Shown here: piece by piece, positions 9,820 through 19,773 of the stretch | How positions within the stretch are numbered: the first letter of the stretch is position 1 | Layout of the letters: each line of letters starts with the position of its first letter | From: Gracilariopsis chorda | Taxonomy: Eukaryota; Rhodophyta; Florideophyceae; Gracilariales; Gracilariaceae | Assembly (NCBI GenBank): GCA_003194525.1 | Contig: NBIV01000075.1 | Location: 62,001-126,000 of the forward strand | Reading direction: 5' to 3' | Length of the DNA stretch: 64,000 nt | Notes under the pieces: generated by a model | Databases searched by the model: none | What the model was told of the DNA's origin: nothing | What the model saw: only the letters and a program-made list of their open reading frames with translations | Translations under genes and position numbers: made by a program

Positions 9820-10329
9820 TTTGTGTTCAGGGGTTTAGAGTAAATAATATACTTTTTGGTTCTAGAGAGATTGCATTTAATTAATTGGGCTATTGTTATT
9901 TGGTGCTACTACAACATAGATAATACTTATCGTTTTCGGTCTCTACAACTAGAATTAGGATTATGTCTGATCCTGTCCCTGAATAAACTGTGTCGTATTG
10001 ATGTTTCAATTGAAATGTGTATTTTACTATATTTGTTTGTGCTATTTGAATATCTACTTGATGTGTAGTACTGTACTGGTCTGTTAGAGAGTAGCCGATA
10101 GCTCTTTGATTAGAAAATTGAGTATACTTAATGTTATTCGTATTTCTATTCTGTAATGGCTACTGTATTTTGGCTCTCTATAGTACAAGATACGTTTGAC
10201 GATAGATTAATAAATAGAAATGATTTCTAATTAGTTTTCTATTTCTTCTGGAGTACTGTAGAGGCAATTGTGCACAAGTAGTAAAATGCAGAAAATCAAT
10301 TAAATTTTATTCATATGTACCGTGAACGG

Positions 10330-10812
10330 TTACTGACGTTTAAGAAATTTAAGTATCTCTTTCACAACTCCAAATGGAGGTACTGTCCTAGTGGTCCTCG
10401 TTAGCGGGGGAGCGTTATGAGCCTTACGAGCCGCGCGGTACACTTGCGCCACCCTGCGTCGACGATTGATATGCTCTGCAACGCGTAAGTGCGCGTAGTA
10501 CTCGAATGTAGAGTTGAATAGATGACAGCAATAGTCACAATAAAGTTTAAAGTTGAACGCCTTCGATAGCGCGACGTAATGTTCCTGAGAAACGTTGTGC
10601 TCTCCCCAAGATGTTTCCTTCTTATTATTGTTGCAGTAGTTGCAAAAGTTGCTTTTGTCAGTGCGTGGTATAGGTACCTCTTTTACAGATACATCTTCAA
10701 AGTCTGATACATCATCGTCTTCATATAAATCATCGGCTGTAATCGAAGGTGGTAAAATAAATTTTTCCTTACTTATTTCTTCCTTTGGGGGACTTTTCTT
10801 TTGCTCAGACAC
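10330..10812 (-). CDS. Zinc-finger ORF ahead of gag in the gypsy element
   Basis: A 160-residue ORF on the element strand between the 5' LTR and gag. The N-terminus is lysine- and glutamate-rich, followed by an acidic patch (YEDDDVSDFEDVS). Two C2H2 fingers of U1/matrin type follow, at about 57-80 and 91-114: CNYC...H-x5-H and CDYC...H-x5-H, spaced close to C-x2-C-x12-H-x5-H. The C-terminus is strongly basic (NRRRRVAQVYRAARKAH). This type of finger usually binds double-stranded or structured RNA. A separate zinc-finger ORF upstream of gag is not a standard gypsy part. It may act in RNA packaging, nuclear export or control of expression, which is inference. Confidence 0.7.
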   Translation of the reverse strand: MSEQKKSPPKEEISKEKFILPPSITADDLYEDDDVSDFEDVSVKEVPIPRTDKSNFCNYCNNNKKETSWGEHNVSQEHYVALSKAFNFKLYCDYCCHLFNSTFEYYAHLRVAEHINRRRRVAQVYRAARKAHNAPPLTRTTRTVPPFGVVKEILKFLKRQ

Positions 10813-10826
10813 TTAAAGTAGTATTG

Positions 10827-10844
10827 GTTAGTGCGATGCTACCA
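10827..10844 (-). other. Primer-binding site of the gypsy element
   Basis: On the element strand, three bases after the 5' LTR, the sequence TGGTAGCATCGCAC begins. TGGTAGC is complementary to a tRNA 3' end ...GCTACCA, as in some initiator tRNA-Met species, the usual primer for this superfamily. Confidence 0.6.
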
Positions 10845-10847
10845 CTT

Positions 10848-11218
10848 TGTAGCGGCTATACTGATTAAAATAACTTACTTTTGTATTTGGGTATATTATT
10901 ATATAATAATATGACGGAACGGACAGGTTGATTGTTGTTGAAAGAGGATGAAGATGGGGGCCCCCGAGGTCTGAGAAAGGTCTGAAGTTCGAACTTGGTC
11001 GCCCTTGTGTCTCTCGTCTGAGAGAGAAGGTTTTTATAGACCTTTTCTTTATTGAAAGTGGACGCTCTGTAGAGATAGCAGTAAACGTAGTATTCATCTA
11101 TAGAACTACAATAAAACATTCCTTATCATTGTTCATTTGAAGCCAAATTCCTGGACAAATTACCATTCGAAGCCAAATTCTTACCCAAATTACCGACTAT
11201 CTTCGTCGATGTTCTACA
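10848..11218 (-). repeat. 5' LTR of the young gypsy element
   Basis: Copy of 4499-4869 with about one difference by eye. Both contain a palindromic TATTATTATATAATAATA-type block near the plus-strand left end, and a repeated GAAGCCAAATTC phrase near the right end. Confidence 0.93.
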
Positions 11219-11298
11219 TCATGCGTCTGCTCTTGTAGAAGTGGTCTCGATCAGTCTACACATCAGTAACTCAAGGGCTGAGCCTTGAACGTTCCTTT

Positions 11299-11527
11299 TG
11301 TTGCACTACTGAGTTGCACTACTGACGTAAGCTCAACAACAACTTACGCTGACATGGCCTCGTGCAGCTCGCGCTCCTCCGAGGATGAGCTAAAATAAAC
11401 TCCTGAGTCGCGCTTGGCACTGCCTGCCAAGGGCGGGTGACAGTGACGAAGAGGACGGACTTCTCACTGCTTTTTCTCCCCTTTGAACGGACCCTGTGCG
11501 TTGCGCGAAATGTCCACACAACCAATA
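11299..11527 (+). repeat. 5' LTR of the copia element
   Basis: Near-identical direct copy of 16775-17003. It opens with a short internal duplication of the phrase GTTGCACTACTGA. The outer end reads ...ATA instead of the usual ...CA; the exact target duplication CCTTT fixes this boundary. Confidence 0.9.
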
Positions 11528-11540
11528 GTTATGGGCCCAG
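11528..11540 (+). other. Half-tRNA primer-binding site
   Basis: GTTATGGGCCCAG starts directly after the LTR. It is the exact complement of CTGGGCCCATAAC, the anticodon stem-loop (CAU anticodon) of eukaryotic initiator tRNA-Met. Drosophila copia uses the 5' half of this tRNA in the same way, priming from an internal cut and not from the CCA end. Confidence 0.8.
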
Positions 11541-11812
11541 TACAGGGTAGCGCAAAACCCTTCGCGCCTACAGACCCCCCAATGTTCAACCCTGCGGGAG
11601 ATTTGCAATAGTATCGTCGGGAAGTCTCGCGTTGGGTTGAAACGATTCAAGCAGCGTCGCAACAAAGTTCCGATCTTCTTTACAAAACAGTCTATGCCAC
11701 ACTCGCAAGACACTTATACGACCGTGGTCTTCCGAGAGAACAGAAAGCTATCGTCGACGAAGCTCAGAGTAAGAAACTTATCAACTACAAGCAAGCAGAC
11801 CAGATTGAGGCC

Positions 11813-12859
11813 ATGAAGCAGATTGTTAAGCTAATCGCAGTTGACCCCCCGATAGCAGTTGTTACACGCTTGATATCCTCGTTTAATAACGTTACGTGTT
11901 GTCGTCGGTCTCGTTTGGAAGACTTGAACTCGTTTGCTTCGCGCTTTCGCGGTTTAGCCGCTGAACACCTAATGCATGTTGGCTTATCTGCATCATCTCA
12001 GGTTGGCGAGGTACTTTCGACCACGCTCCTCAACAATGCTTTGCTCAGGGAAGAAACTCTGACCAACGCCAAGCTTCAGCTTGTAGCTTTAGCAGAGGCT
12101 CGAATGAAAGCCGAGGTTCAAGAAGAAATCTCTATTACAATGGAGTCACTTTCTCAAGGGTTGAAAGTATTCAGGGATCTGAAACAGGTGCTTCAACGAA
12201 ACGAAAACCGACCGCTATCTTCTGACAATGCAGCTACCGCTCGAAGCAAAGCTCAATCGCTCATATCACAAGTTACCAATGTGATTGGTGAGAATGTTCA
12301 ACTACAGAATTACCTCACCGAAAAGAAAGCATCCGTTGAAGAAGAAAGTGACATATTTTTTACTGGTCTCCGTTGCGAGCTCAATCTTGATGATGCAGTT
12401 ACAGTCATTCGCAACCTGACCTCGTCACCGAAGAGCGCAGAAAAGACCTACACGAAGTCGGAAATTGATAACATGGTATCACAACGAGTGGAACAGTGCG
12501 TTGAGCAGCGCCTTAATCAGGCTATGGCTGCATACCAGAAAAAGCTAGGTCTTCAATCTGATCGTTTGCGTCCCATGGGCTCGTCGTTTTCTGGACCCTT
12601 GTCTACACAGAAAAACAAAACTAGACCGCCCGCAGTTGTTGTCAATGACAAGAAACGGAAGCCAGATGATCGAGGATTTTGTTACGACTGTGGCTCAAAA
12701 AACCATCGCCGAGGATCAGAAGAATGTGAAAATCCTAGTTTCTACACGAAACGGCTTCGATCAGAAAAGTTGAATCCTTCAGAACAGGATCGGCCACACC
12801 ATACTGAACGCCGGGATTTTCGGCGGGGCTTCACCCCCTTGCAAACCAGTCGTCGTTAA
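11813..12859 (+). CDS. gag: Copia gag protein
   Basis: A 348-residue ORF. The N-terminal half is alpha-helical capsid-like sequence, with a coiled-coil stretch near 80-130. The C-terminal part is basic and ends with one zinc-knuckle-type motif, CYDCGSKNHRRGSEEC, at about 287-302, for binding RNA. It should form the particle in which the element's RNA is copied. The start is the first ATG of the long open frame; the true gag start could lie a little upstream in the leader. Confidence 0.75.
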   Translation: MKQIVKLIAVDPPIAVVTRLISSFNNVTCCRRSRLEDLNSFASRFRGLAAEHLMHVGLSASSQVGEVLSTTLLNNALLREETLTNAKLQLVALAEARMKAEVQEEISITMESLSQGLKVFRDLKQVLQRNENRPLSSDNAATARSKAQSLISQVTNVIGENVQLQNYLTEKKASVEEESDIFFTGLRCELNLDDAVTVIRNLTSSPKSAEKTYTKSEIDNMVSQRVEQCVEQRLNQAMAAYQKKLGLQSDRLRPMGSSFSGPLSTQKNKTRPPAVVVNDKKRKPDDRGFCYDCGSKNHRRGSEECENPSFYTKRLRSEKLNPSEQDRPHHTERRDFRRGFTPLQTSRR

Positions 12860-13062
12860 CTGCAGGTAGTGAAGCCTACTCAGATATAACGCCATCTAAG
12901 GATCCAAATCCGATCCTTGACCCAGGCTGTCCGAAGAGTGTGGGAGGAATTGAATTGATCTCTCAGCTCTGCGTATCTCTGCGTATTTAGTTAGAACTCA
13001 AACCTTTAGATTGTGAACCATTTCTACATGGCTTTGGAGAACGCTGTGCCAATGCGCTACCA

Positions 13063-16000
13063 GTGTTCGCGATCTCGACACTAGAAGGTGAAGACGAATA
13101 CGGAAACGCTTTCTATATTCCGTTTTATGTAGTAGTTGGTGATGGACCTATTCTGCTAGGAAATGACTTACTCTCTCGTTCAGATGTGCTTGGCAATGCA
13201 AACCAATTGCGCATTCCGAAAAGGGTCGCTGGACCAACTGAAATCCTTCTCAGAACGTACTGCACTGGACAAGATCTGTCCAAGCGCACCCGTCTTCTTC
13301 TCGTACCTTCCAGGATCAAGTCGATGAAAGCCTTTTTTGCTCCAACTTCGAAAACGAAGAGACAGTTCATTGAAAATGAAGAACTTTTTGCGAAACGGTT
13401 TCATGTTTATACCCATATGCGTCCAAGGGAAATGAAGAACCTCTGTCGACAAGCAAAACTTCTGACCAAAACTCTCGCAGCGCTTCTGGACGAAGCATAT
13501 GACAAATGCACAAGTTGCAAGTCGACTGGGCGGCCCCTTGCTTCCAGAAAAGTTTCATTCTCACGTCTTTTACAAAGCTTTAACGATCATTTGCAGGTTG
13601 ACTTCATGTTTGTTGCAGAGCTGGGAAATCTTCCCATTCTACACATGAAAGACGCAGCTACTGGCCTAACTGTGGCGTTATTGACATTCTCTCTTTCAAT
13701 GCTTGAAGCACGGAAGTCCATTTTCTTGCACTGGATCACAGTACATGGGCCTCCAAGAGAACTTTCAGGAGATCCCGAGTTCAAGAATGACCAAATCCAA
13801 CTCTTATGTGCAGAGAATCAAATCAAGTTCTCTCCACGTCCTGCGAGAAGACACAACAAAGTTGGTATTGTCGAATCTTCTCATGAGTCTGTACGCTATC
13901 TCATACAGCGATTACTAAAGGATCGTGAATACGCAATATCTCGAGGTATACCGGTCTCCTCAGACCATGAAATTGTCTCCAAAGCTGCTTTTCTAAAGAA
14001 CATTCTCCAAGGCTCAAACCTAGTATCCAGTTTCGAGTTGGCTCGAGGTTACAGACCTTCAATCACTGGGCTTTCTCAAATTCCAACCAGCAAGGACATT
14101 ATCTCAGCGCATACAGAGCAAACCACACGGCGAGCTCTGCATCGTTTTTTGAGGTCTGGGGACATCAAAACGTTATCTCGAACGTTGCTTTCGCCCGGGA
14201 CTCCGGTTTTCTTCTTCAGAAAAACCCAAAAACGTGGTTTCTGGCTTGAAGGATACGTAAACGAGACCTACAGCCATCTGGTCGCAGTCTCTTCTAAGCC
14301 CAAATCAGGCGGTAACAACTACGCTGTTGCGTACGAGGATCTGAGACTTAGACCGCTCAGTCCCCTTCTCAGAGACTTGGAACGTCTACAACTTGGTTTC
14401 CAAGAGCTGCCCTCCAAGATTATGGACAGCGTTAACGCTGTCGTGAAAGAACCTATCCTCCGACCAATCCCAAACCCACTAGTGGTAACTACGGACCATT
14501 CACCAATGCAGATTGATGATGTCCTTGAACATTGTCCTTTGGACTACGCCGTTTGGGATGAACATCCAGCAAGTATTTCATATCTGGCAAAAACGCAGTT
14601 CCGTCAATCCTTCAACGCTCCCTCTAGAGATATTGGTCTCTATGCATCTTCGAAGATGAAACCATTACCTCTCAAGTCTGCTTCCCAACCAATACTTCGA
14701 GAACTCCGCAATTCTTTAGGATCAGGGCCTTTATCCGAACACAAGCTCCAATGCGCGCCCCGTTGGTTGCTGGATCATGCCATCGCCAACGAGAGAGAAG
14801 CTTACCGCAGAAATAAGGCATATAAACCGGTCTCCATTCTGTCTCTCCCTCGAAACGCCAACCTCATCTCTTCGCATCATTTCTTTGTGATCAAACATGA
14901 TGGAGAGAGCAAAGCTTTGAAACTGAAATGCCGGCTCGTACCACATGGGAACAAGGACAAAGATAAAGACCAGTTGCGATCGGATTCGGCAACAGCCCAA
15001 TTCCCTGCTATTAGACTGGTGCTCTCGATGGCATTCCTGTTTCATTTTCGACTTGCCTCCATTGACATTAAGTCTGCTTATCTGCAAGCGGGCTCCATCA
15101 AACTTGACATATATATGAGGCCTCCGAGAAGTTGGGTAGATACGTTTGACGAAGTCTGGAAAATACTTGTCCCAACGTATGGTCTCGTTGACTCTAGTCG
15201 CTTGTGGCAACTTTGTGTGGAGGATTGGTTGTTGAAGCGTGGTTTTGTCACGATTCCGGGACACCCTCAGCTGTTTCTTTTATGGGAGAATCAAGAAGTT
15301 GTCTTAATTCTGGCAAAAGTGGTAGACGATATGATATTCGCAGGAAGCCATGAGGAACTGATTCGGTTTCATGAATCTATATCTGCACAGTTCGAGGTCG
15401 GAAGATTCTTGCAAGGCCAGGACATGGTTTTCAATCGTCTTTTCATCACTCATTTGCCAGACTTCTCAATACGAGTATCAATGAAGGAGTTCCAAGAAAA
15501 AATTGTTCCCCTTTCGGTTCCTCCTCCAAGGAAAAAGGAAAACGATGACATCTGCACAGCTACGGAACTACGCGATTTTCAGAGCTTGACGGGTAAGCTC
15601 AACTTTCTTGGTCATGGAGCACTCCCTCAAGCTTCAGTCGTTGCAAGCAAGCTCCAGCAACAGGTATCTCGCCTCAAGGTACACCACATGCGTCAGCTAA
15701 ACAGCGCAACAAAGCAACTTAAGAGCCTTAACCCTTCTTTCCTTTACAAGGCCTTGCCCACCCCCGTTTCTTCTGCTTCACAGATACATCTCCTCAGTTT
15801 TAGTGACGCTGCTACCGGTGCGACATCATACGGACAATCCGGATATGTTTCGGGAATACTTGCTTATCAAAGCTCTGATTGCATATATCATGTTATTGAC
15901 TGGCATTCATCAAAACAGACGCGTGTTTCTTTTTCTGCTGCAGGAGCTGAAATCATTGCGGCAGCCTTTGCAACAGACCGATCTGTTTTTGTTTCGCAGA

Positions 16001-16314
16001 CTCTTCCCTACTTCTTCCATGAGTCTGGTTTTGCAAAACAAATTCTGACAAGTCTTTTCGTTGACTCTTTTGGTCTTTACTCTACAATCTCTATGCTGCA
16101 TGAACAGAGAGACTACCGCCTACGACCTACCGTTTCAAGGCCTCGAGATTCGTTTGAATCAGAGGAACTACACGAAATTTGCTGGCTTCCTGGATCATCA
16201 AATATCGCGGACGCCTTAACGAAGATCAATCCACACTCGTTTCGTTTATTAAACCGAATAATGAACGAAGGAACACTGCCGAAAAAGGTTTCAGCGCGTC
16301 TGGAGAAACATTAG
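13063..16314 (+). CDS. pol: Copia pol: protease end, integrase, RT, RNase H
   Basis: A 1083-residue ORF. The start holds the C-terminal part of the aspartic protease (LLGNDLLSR). A gag-pre-integrase and zinc region is followed by the integrase core, with QVDFMFVAEL (first D), GDPEFKND (second D) and a VGIVESSHESVR segment around the E. Then comes the copia-type RT (about 590-830), with LVPHGNKDKD, ASIDIKSAYLQ, YGLVDSSRLW and the catalytic VDDMIFAG. RNase H lies at about 905-1070, with FSDAATGA, AAGAEIIAAA and ADALTKI. Integrase before RT is the hallmark of Ty1/copia. It carries out reverse transcription and integration of the element. Confidence 0.9.
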   Translation: MFAISTLEGEDEYGNAFYIPFYVVVGDGPILLGNDLLSRSDVLGNANQLRIPKRVAGPTEILLRTYCTGQDLSKRTRLLLVPSRIKSMKAFFAPTSKTKRQFIENEELFAKRFHVYTHMRPREMKNLCRQAKLLTKTLAALLDEAYDKCTSCKSTGRPLASRKVSFSRLLQSFNDHLQVDFMFVAELGNLPILHMKDAATGLTVALLTFSLSMLEARKSIFLHWITVHGPPRELSGDPEFKNDQIQLLCAENQIKFSPRPARRHNKVGIVESSHESVRYLIQRLLKDREYAISRGIPVSSDHEIVSKAAFLKNILQGSNLVSSFELARGYRPSITGLSQIPTSKDIISAHTEQTTRRALHRFLRSGDIKTLSRTLLSPGTPVFFFRKTQKRGFWLEGYVNETYSHLVAVSSKPKSGGNNYAVAYEDLRLRPLSPLLRDLERLQLGFQELPSKIMDSVNAVVKEPILRPIPNPLVVTTDHSPMQIDDVLEHCPLDYAVWDEHPASISYLAKTQFRQSFNAPSRDIGLYASSKMKPLPLKSASQPILRELRNSLGSGPLSEHKLQCAPRWLLDHAIANEREAYRRNKAYKPVSILSLPRNANLISSHHFFVIKHDGESKALKLKCRLVPHGNKDKDKDQLRSDSATAQFPAIRLVLSMAFLFHFRLASIDIKSAYLQAGSIKLDIYMRPPRSWVDTFDEVWKILVPTYGLVDSSRLWQLCVEDWLLKRGFVTIPGHPQLFLLWENQEVVLILAKVVDDMIFAGSHEELIRFHESISAQFEVGRFLQGQDMVFNRLFITHLPDFSIRVSMKEFQEKIVPLSVPPPRKKENDDICTATELRDFQSLTGKLNFLGHGALPQASVVASKLQQQVSRLKVHHMRQLNSATKQLKSLNPSFLYKALPTPVSSASQIHLLSFSDAATGATSYGQSGYVSGILAYQSSDCIYHVIDWHSSKQTRVSFSAAGAEIIAAAFATDRSVFVSQTLPYFFHESGFAKQILTSLFVDSFGLYSTISMLHEQRDYRLRPTVSRPRDSFESEELHEICWLPGSSNIADALTKINPHSFRLLNRIMNEGTLPKKVSARLEKH

Positions 16315-16774
16315 TTGTCGAACTATACTTTATACGTCTTCGATGCCTGCACTTTATCTGTAGTATGCTATGGAAACAAAAAAGGAAAAAGAGTTTGCTC
16401 CAGGTTATGCGTAAGACACGAGATCGCCCCCCGCTGCGCGGTTCCCGCCATTACAGTACATTTTGTTACCGTTACGAAGGCGGGGAATTACAGCCGAACT
16501 GGACATCCCTGCCCCCACAATTAAGTAGGCCCTCAATACACCTTCCGGTGGTCAGCCTTCGTAACGGATATACAACACGGACGCTATTTTCGCGTCAGCA
16601 CTTCATGACTTAACGGTCTCATTTCGTCGAGCACCTGGTTGGTCTTTAACCTAGTACTTTTTTCTCACTTAACCAGAGTGTTACCACTCTGCTACGGTCA
16701 CTTCTCTTTCTTATCTACGCTAAACCTCAAGAGGGATTTATTCTGCTTTGGCTGCTTACCGCCAACTGGGGGGG

Positions 16775-17003
16775 TGTTGCACTACTGAGTTGCACTACTG
16801 ACGTAAGCTCAACAACAACTTACGCTGACATGGCCTCGTGCAGCTCGCGCTCCTCCGAGGATGAGCTAAAATAAACTCCTGAGTCGCGCTTGGCACTGCC
16901 TGCCAAGGGCGGGGGACAGTGACGAAGAGGACGGACTTCTCACTGCTTTTTCTCCCCTTTGAACGGACCCTGTGCGCTGCGCGAAATGTCCACACAACCA
17001 ATA
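16775..17003 (+). repeat. 3' LTR of the copia element
   Basis: Copy of the 5' LTR with about two differences, preceded by a G-rich polypurine tract and followed by the CCTTT duplication. Confidence 0.9.
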
Positions 17004-17413
17004 CCTTTACTGCCAATTGTACACAGCTGTTGCCAACTGGCAAATCAATGGAGCGAAAGAAATGATTCAATGTCAAAGAAAGAGACTCTCTGCCTGACAA
17101 GAAACCAAAGGCATGCACAAAGGAGGTAAGACATAATACATACAATAGCGCTCCAAGAAATTTTCTTGAGTGTTCTCTAACAAATAGGACGAATAAAATA
17201 CAGCTTTCTAGCACATCACAAGTCTGAGGCTGCACAGATGAAGAACAGTCTTATAGAATCAACGACAAAATCGATGTCCAAGGAGATTTCCAGGATAGCA
17301 ATATAATTGCAGGACTCTCTAAAGCAGAATAGGGCGGCAGATCTGCATGAAGCGTATTTCTGCAAAAGCAAAGACACGAAGGCAGCAGCTGCGATGATTT
17401 TCAGAGTAGAGCT

Positions 17414-17734
17414 GTGCTCGTACAAACCAATGACCCAGGTGAGAAAGATACTCGGGCTACACAAATCTGTCTCAAATGCGGGGGAACTCCATTTTTTTGG
17501 GGACAGTACGATAACGACGTTTTCTCAGGGACAGATTCCAAACCATTTCCGCTGAGCTTACCAAGTCATCGCAATGTAGTGCTGGGCAAAAACACTTATC
17601 GTCGTTACACATTTCTTAGACACGGTTTGCTTGGTAAGCGCAGAAGAGTTCAAATTTTTCATTGTGTTGTTGAAGCAATTTGGGAAAGGTATCCTGACCT
17701 AGCAGACTCATGTACGGGATTTAAATGGCACTGA
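17414..17734 (+). CDS. Unrecognised small ORF, possibly a gene remnant
   Basis: A 106-codon ORF. Its sequence looks more protein-like than a random frame: a CLKCGG pair of cysteines near residue 20, aromatic-rich stretches, and a basic GKRRRVQIF segment. I do not recognise a family. It sits between the copia element and the decayed piggyBac gene, so it may be a scrap of another transposon or of a host gene. Roughly 400 bases before it (17009-17413) show nothing I can name. Confidence 0.3.
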   Translation: MLVQTNDPGEKDTRATQICLKCGGTPFFWGQYDNDVFSGTDSKPFPLSLPSHRNVVLGKNTYRRYTFLRHGLLGKRRRVQIFHCVVEAIWERYPDLADSCTGFKWH

Positions 17735-17944
17735 TGTTTCAAGTTACTGATTGAACAGAAGCCGTGCATTTCGGAGAGAAGTGGAGCTTAAAATGAATCG
17801 ATTACGATGATGATGCGATCTAGTTTGCGTGATAGTGGTTTGAAAAGCCTCAAAAACGTCAATACGATCGTGACGGAGGTCTTCGAGGTTTTGCAATAAG
17901 GAAAAGGAGTTCATCTGAAATGCATACCTGCAAGTTGAATAGGC

Positions 17945-19773
17945 TTACATGTGATTTTTCTTGCGTTTATCCTTTCTCATTATACTACACAGATAAAAAT
18001 ATCGTTGCTTCTTATCAATAGTTTCAAACAATACATGGGGCTTCTTCGTTTTTCTCTGGTTCTCTGTTGAGGTTGATAATTTTGAAAGCAAGGCCCTTCT
18101 TTCTGTGTTGAATTCCAGTAATGGTCTCGCCAACTGCTCCGCAATCCCACGTTCAAATTCGTGCACATTGCATATACTTTCCTGTGTTGTAGAGGTTTGC
18201 ATAATTGCGTGCCCGTTGAGAATGCTGGCGTCAATCAAGAAAGTGGACACACTCATTGGAACACGCAGTTCTTTTCGCATGATCGGGTTAGTTGACCTCA
18301 ACTGATCAAAGCGATCGAAGCCATTCATGAACATATTATTCGTCACAATAGTTGCAGGAACCTCTGTGAAGCGCTTAGTTTCCAAACCAGTGCTCAAGTG
18401 GAGCTAGCCCATGTACAAATTCAACACCATGGCTACTTTATTCAACTACTCGAGACCGAGGAGTGCAGGCCAAGTCGTTTGTGTAGAATACTACAATCTT
18501 TCTGTCCTTGAACACCAGGTAACTGGCGTGTGGAGCAATGGTCGGTGTTTGATTTGGCTCTGTGGGTTTATCAAACGCTTTGCACAAAGCCCAGGAACCA
18601 CGAACCTTGTTCGGAAGAAGAGCAATTGCCTCCGATACAGCCACCCGATTGACACTATCGATGTTATTTGTCCTTACCATTCACAGTACTCTCATCTTAT
18701 TATCTGTCATGCGAAACAGCTGGCGTGCTAGAGTGTGCCTTGTATAGAGGTTATCCATAACTACTATTCTTTGCGGGTTTCCCTTGATAGCTGCCTGACA
18801 CTGATGGGTCAATTGGAGGGACCATAATGCCGATGAACTACATTTATTAATAACTCTGTCATCTAGTTTTCGGTCAAAAACACCTCTGAGTGTCGGGCAG
18901 AGTGAAGTATATGCCACCGTGGGAGGAATACCCATTCTATTTACTGATCCATTATCCCACATGGTATGTATATAGGCATACTTCCACGCAACGACGACAT
19001 AGAATCGAATAGCGAACTTAACCGGTTTGGATCTCATATAAGATCTCGCGGCGCTCCTGCCCTTGCAACGTACTGCATTTTCGTCCAATGTTGTTACACC
19101 GACAGGTACCACTATTGAGCTTGCGTTTTTCAGGAAATATTGTAACATTATCCGTGAATGCCACAGAGGGTCTCTAATGGCAGAATTGTGTTCATAAGAG
19201 CAGTAAAGTCGAAGTGCACTACGAATATCTTGATAAAGATTTGGCGACATTATAGCTTGAAAATGTGACTATCCGGCAAACATTTTCTTACTCCCATAAT
19301 CCTGGATGCTGGTTGCCTTAGATAGTGAAGTCACTACGAGAAAGGCTCGAAGTTCCATAACTGTCAGCTTCATTTTTCTCCACGTTTTGAGTACTTCAGA
19401 TGTCCGTGACCTGACACTCTATATGAGTAGAGTTTAGAAACAGATGCATCAGTCTAGCCTCTATATCATTCTTGTTTAACGCAATTTGAACGAGTCCTCG
19501 TTTTAGAATATGAATATATGAGTTGCACACCCATTGTTTGCAGTAAGGAATGTTTTCAAATTTGTCGTGTTCTGCAGGAAGTACAAGAGTAATATCGAAG
19601 CTTTCGTCATCATTAAGATCATCTGTGGTGTTCAGTTCGTCTTCATTTCACTCACATTCGTACATTTCTCTCTCTGAAACCTGAGATAGAGTAACAATAC
19701 AGTTAGTCTTGAGGTCAATGGCTTCTTCCATTCTCTGTTCATGCAGTTGTTTGCATGCCTTACCGTATGCCAT
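17945..19773 (-). pseudogene. piggyBac-type transposase, decayed
   Basis: Read on the minus strand. From 19773 an N-terminal region (MAYGKACKQLHEQRMEEA...) carries two in-frame stops and then shifts frame. The clearest part is 19250-18681, with the DDE_Tnp_1_7 (piggyBac) signature TTLDENAVRCKGRSAARSYM, then SKPVKFAIRFY and VVMDNLYTRHTLARQLF. After residues MRVL one in-frame TGA (18683-18681) interrupts what continues in the same frame as MVRTNNIDSVNRVAVSEA. A further frame change leads to NNMFMNGFDRFDQLRSTN, the usual piggyBac GVDxxDQ region, and a basic C-terminus at 17945. So there are several stops and frameshifts, and the gene is dead. I could not define terminal repeats or the TTAA duplication. 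Confidence 0.75.

Larger units (their letters stand above)
4499..11218 (-). mobile_element. Ty3/gypsy chromovirus, whole-looking and young
   Basis: A complete LTR retrotransposon on the minus strand. It has two 371-bp LTRs (TGTAG...CTACA), a 5-bp target duplication TCATG on both sides (4494-4498 and 11219-11223), a primer-binding site, and a purine tract next to the 3' LTR. In element order the parts are: 5' LTR (10848-11218), zinc-finger ORF (10330-10812), gag (8974-9819), pol (5386-8928), extra ORF (4918-5349), 3' LTR (4499-4869). The LTRs appear to differ at about one position by eye, which means a very recent insertion. The pol order protease, RT, RNase H, integrase with a chromodomain-like tail places it in Ty3/gypsy (Metaviridae), chromovirus type. 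About 500 bases between the zinc-finger ORF and gag hold no clear gene and are AT-rich. It looks whole. Confidence 0.93.
11299..17003 (+). mobile_element. Ty1/copia element with short LTRs
   Basis: Two 229-bp LTRs (11299-11527 and 16775-17003) begin TGTTGCACTACT, end CAACCAATA and differ at about two positions by eye. A 5-bp duplication CCTTT flanks the element (11294-11298 and 17004-17008). A primer site follows the 5' LTR, and a run of seven G precedes the 3' LTR (16768-16774). The gene order gag, protease, integrase, RT, RNase H is that of Ty1/copia (Pseudoviridae). It is recent and mostly open, with perhaps one or two breaks. Very short LTRs and a half-tRNA primer recall copia-type and aquatic-species copia lineages; a tree of the RT would be needed to place it. 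Confidence 0.92.

Noticed and set aside
14731-15264. A 177-codon minus-strand ORF in the copia pol gene
   Set aside because: Shadow of the RT coding region on the other strand.
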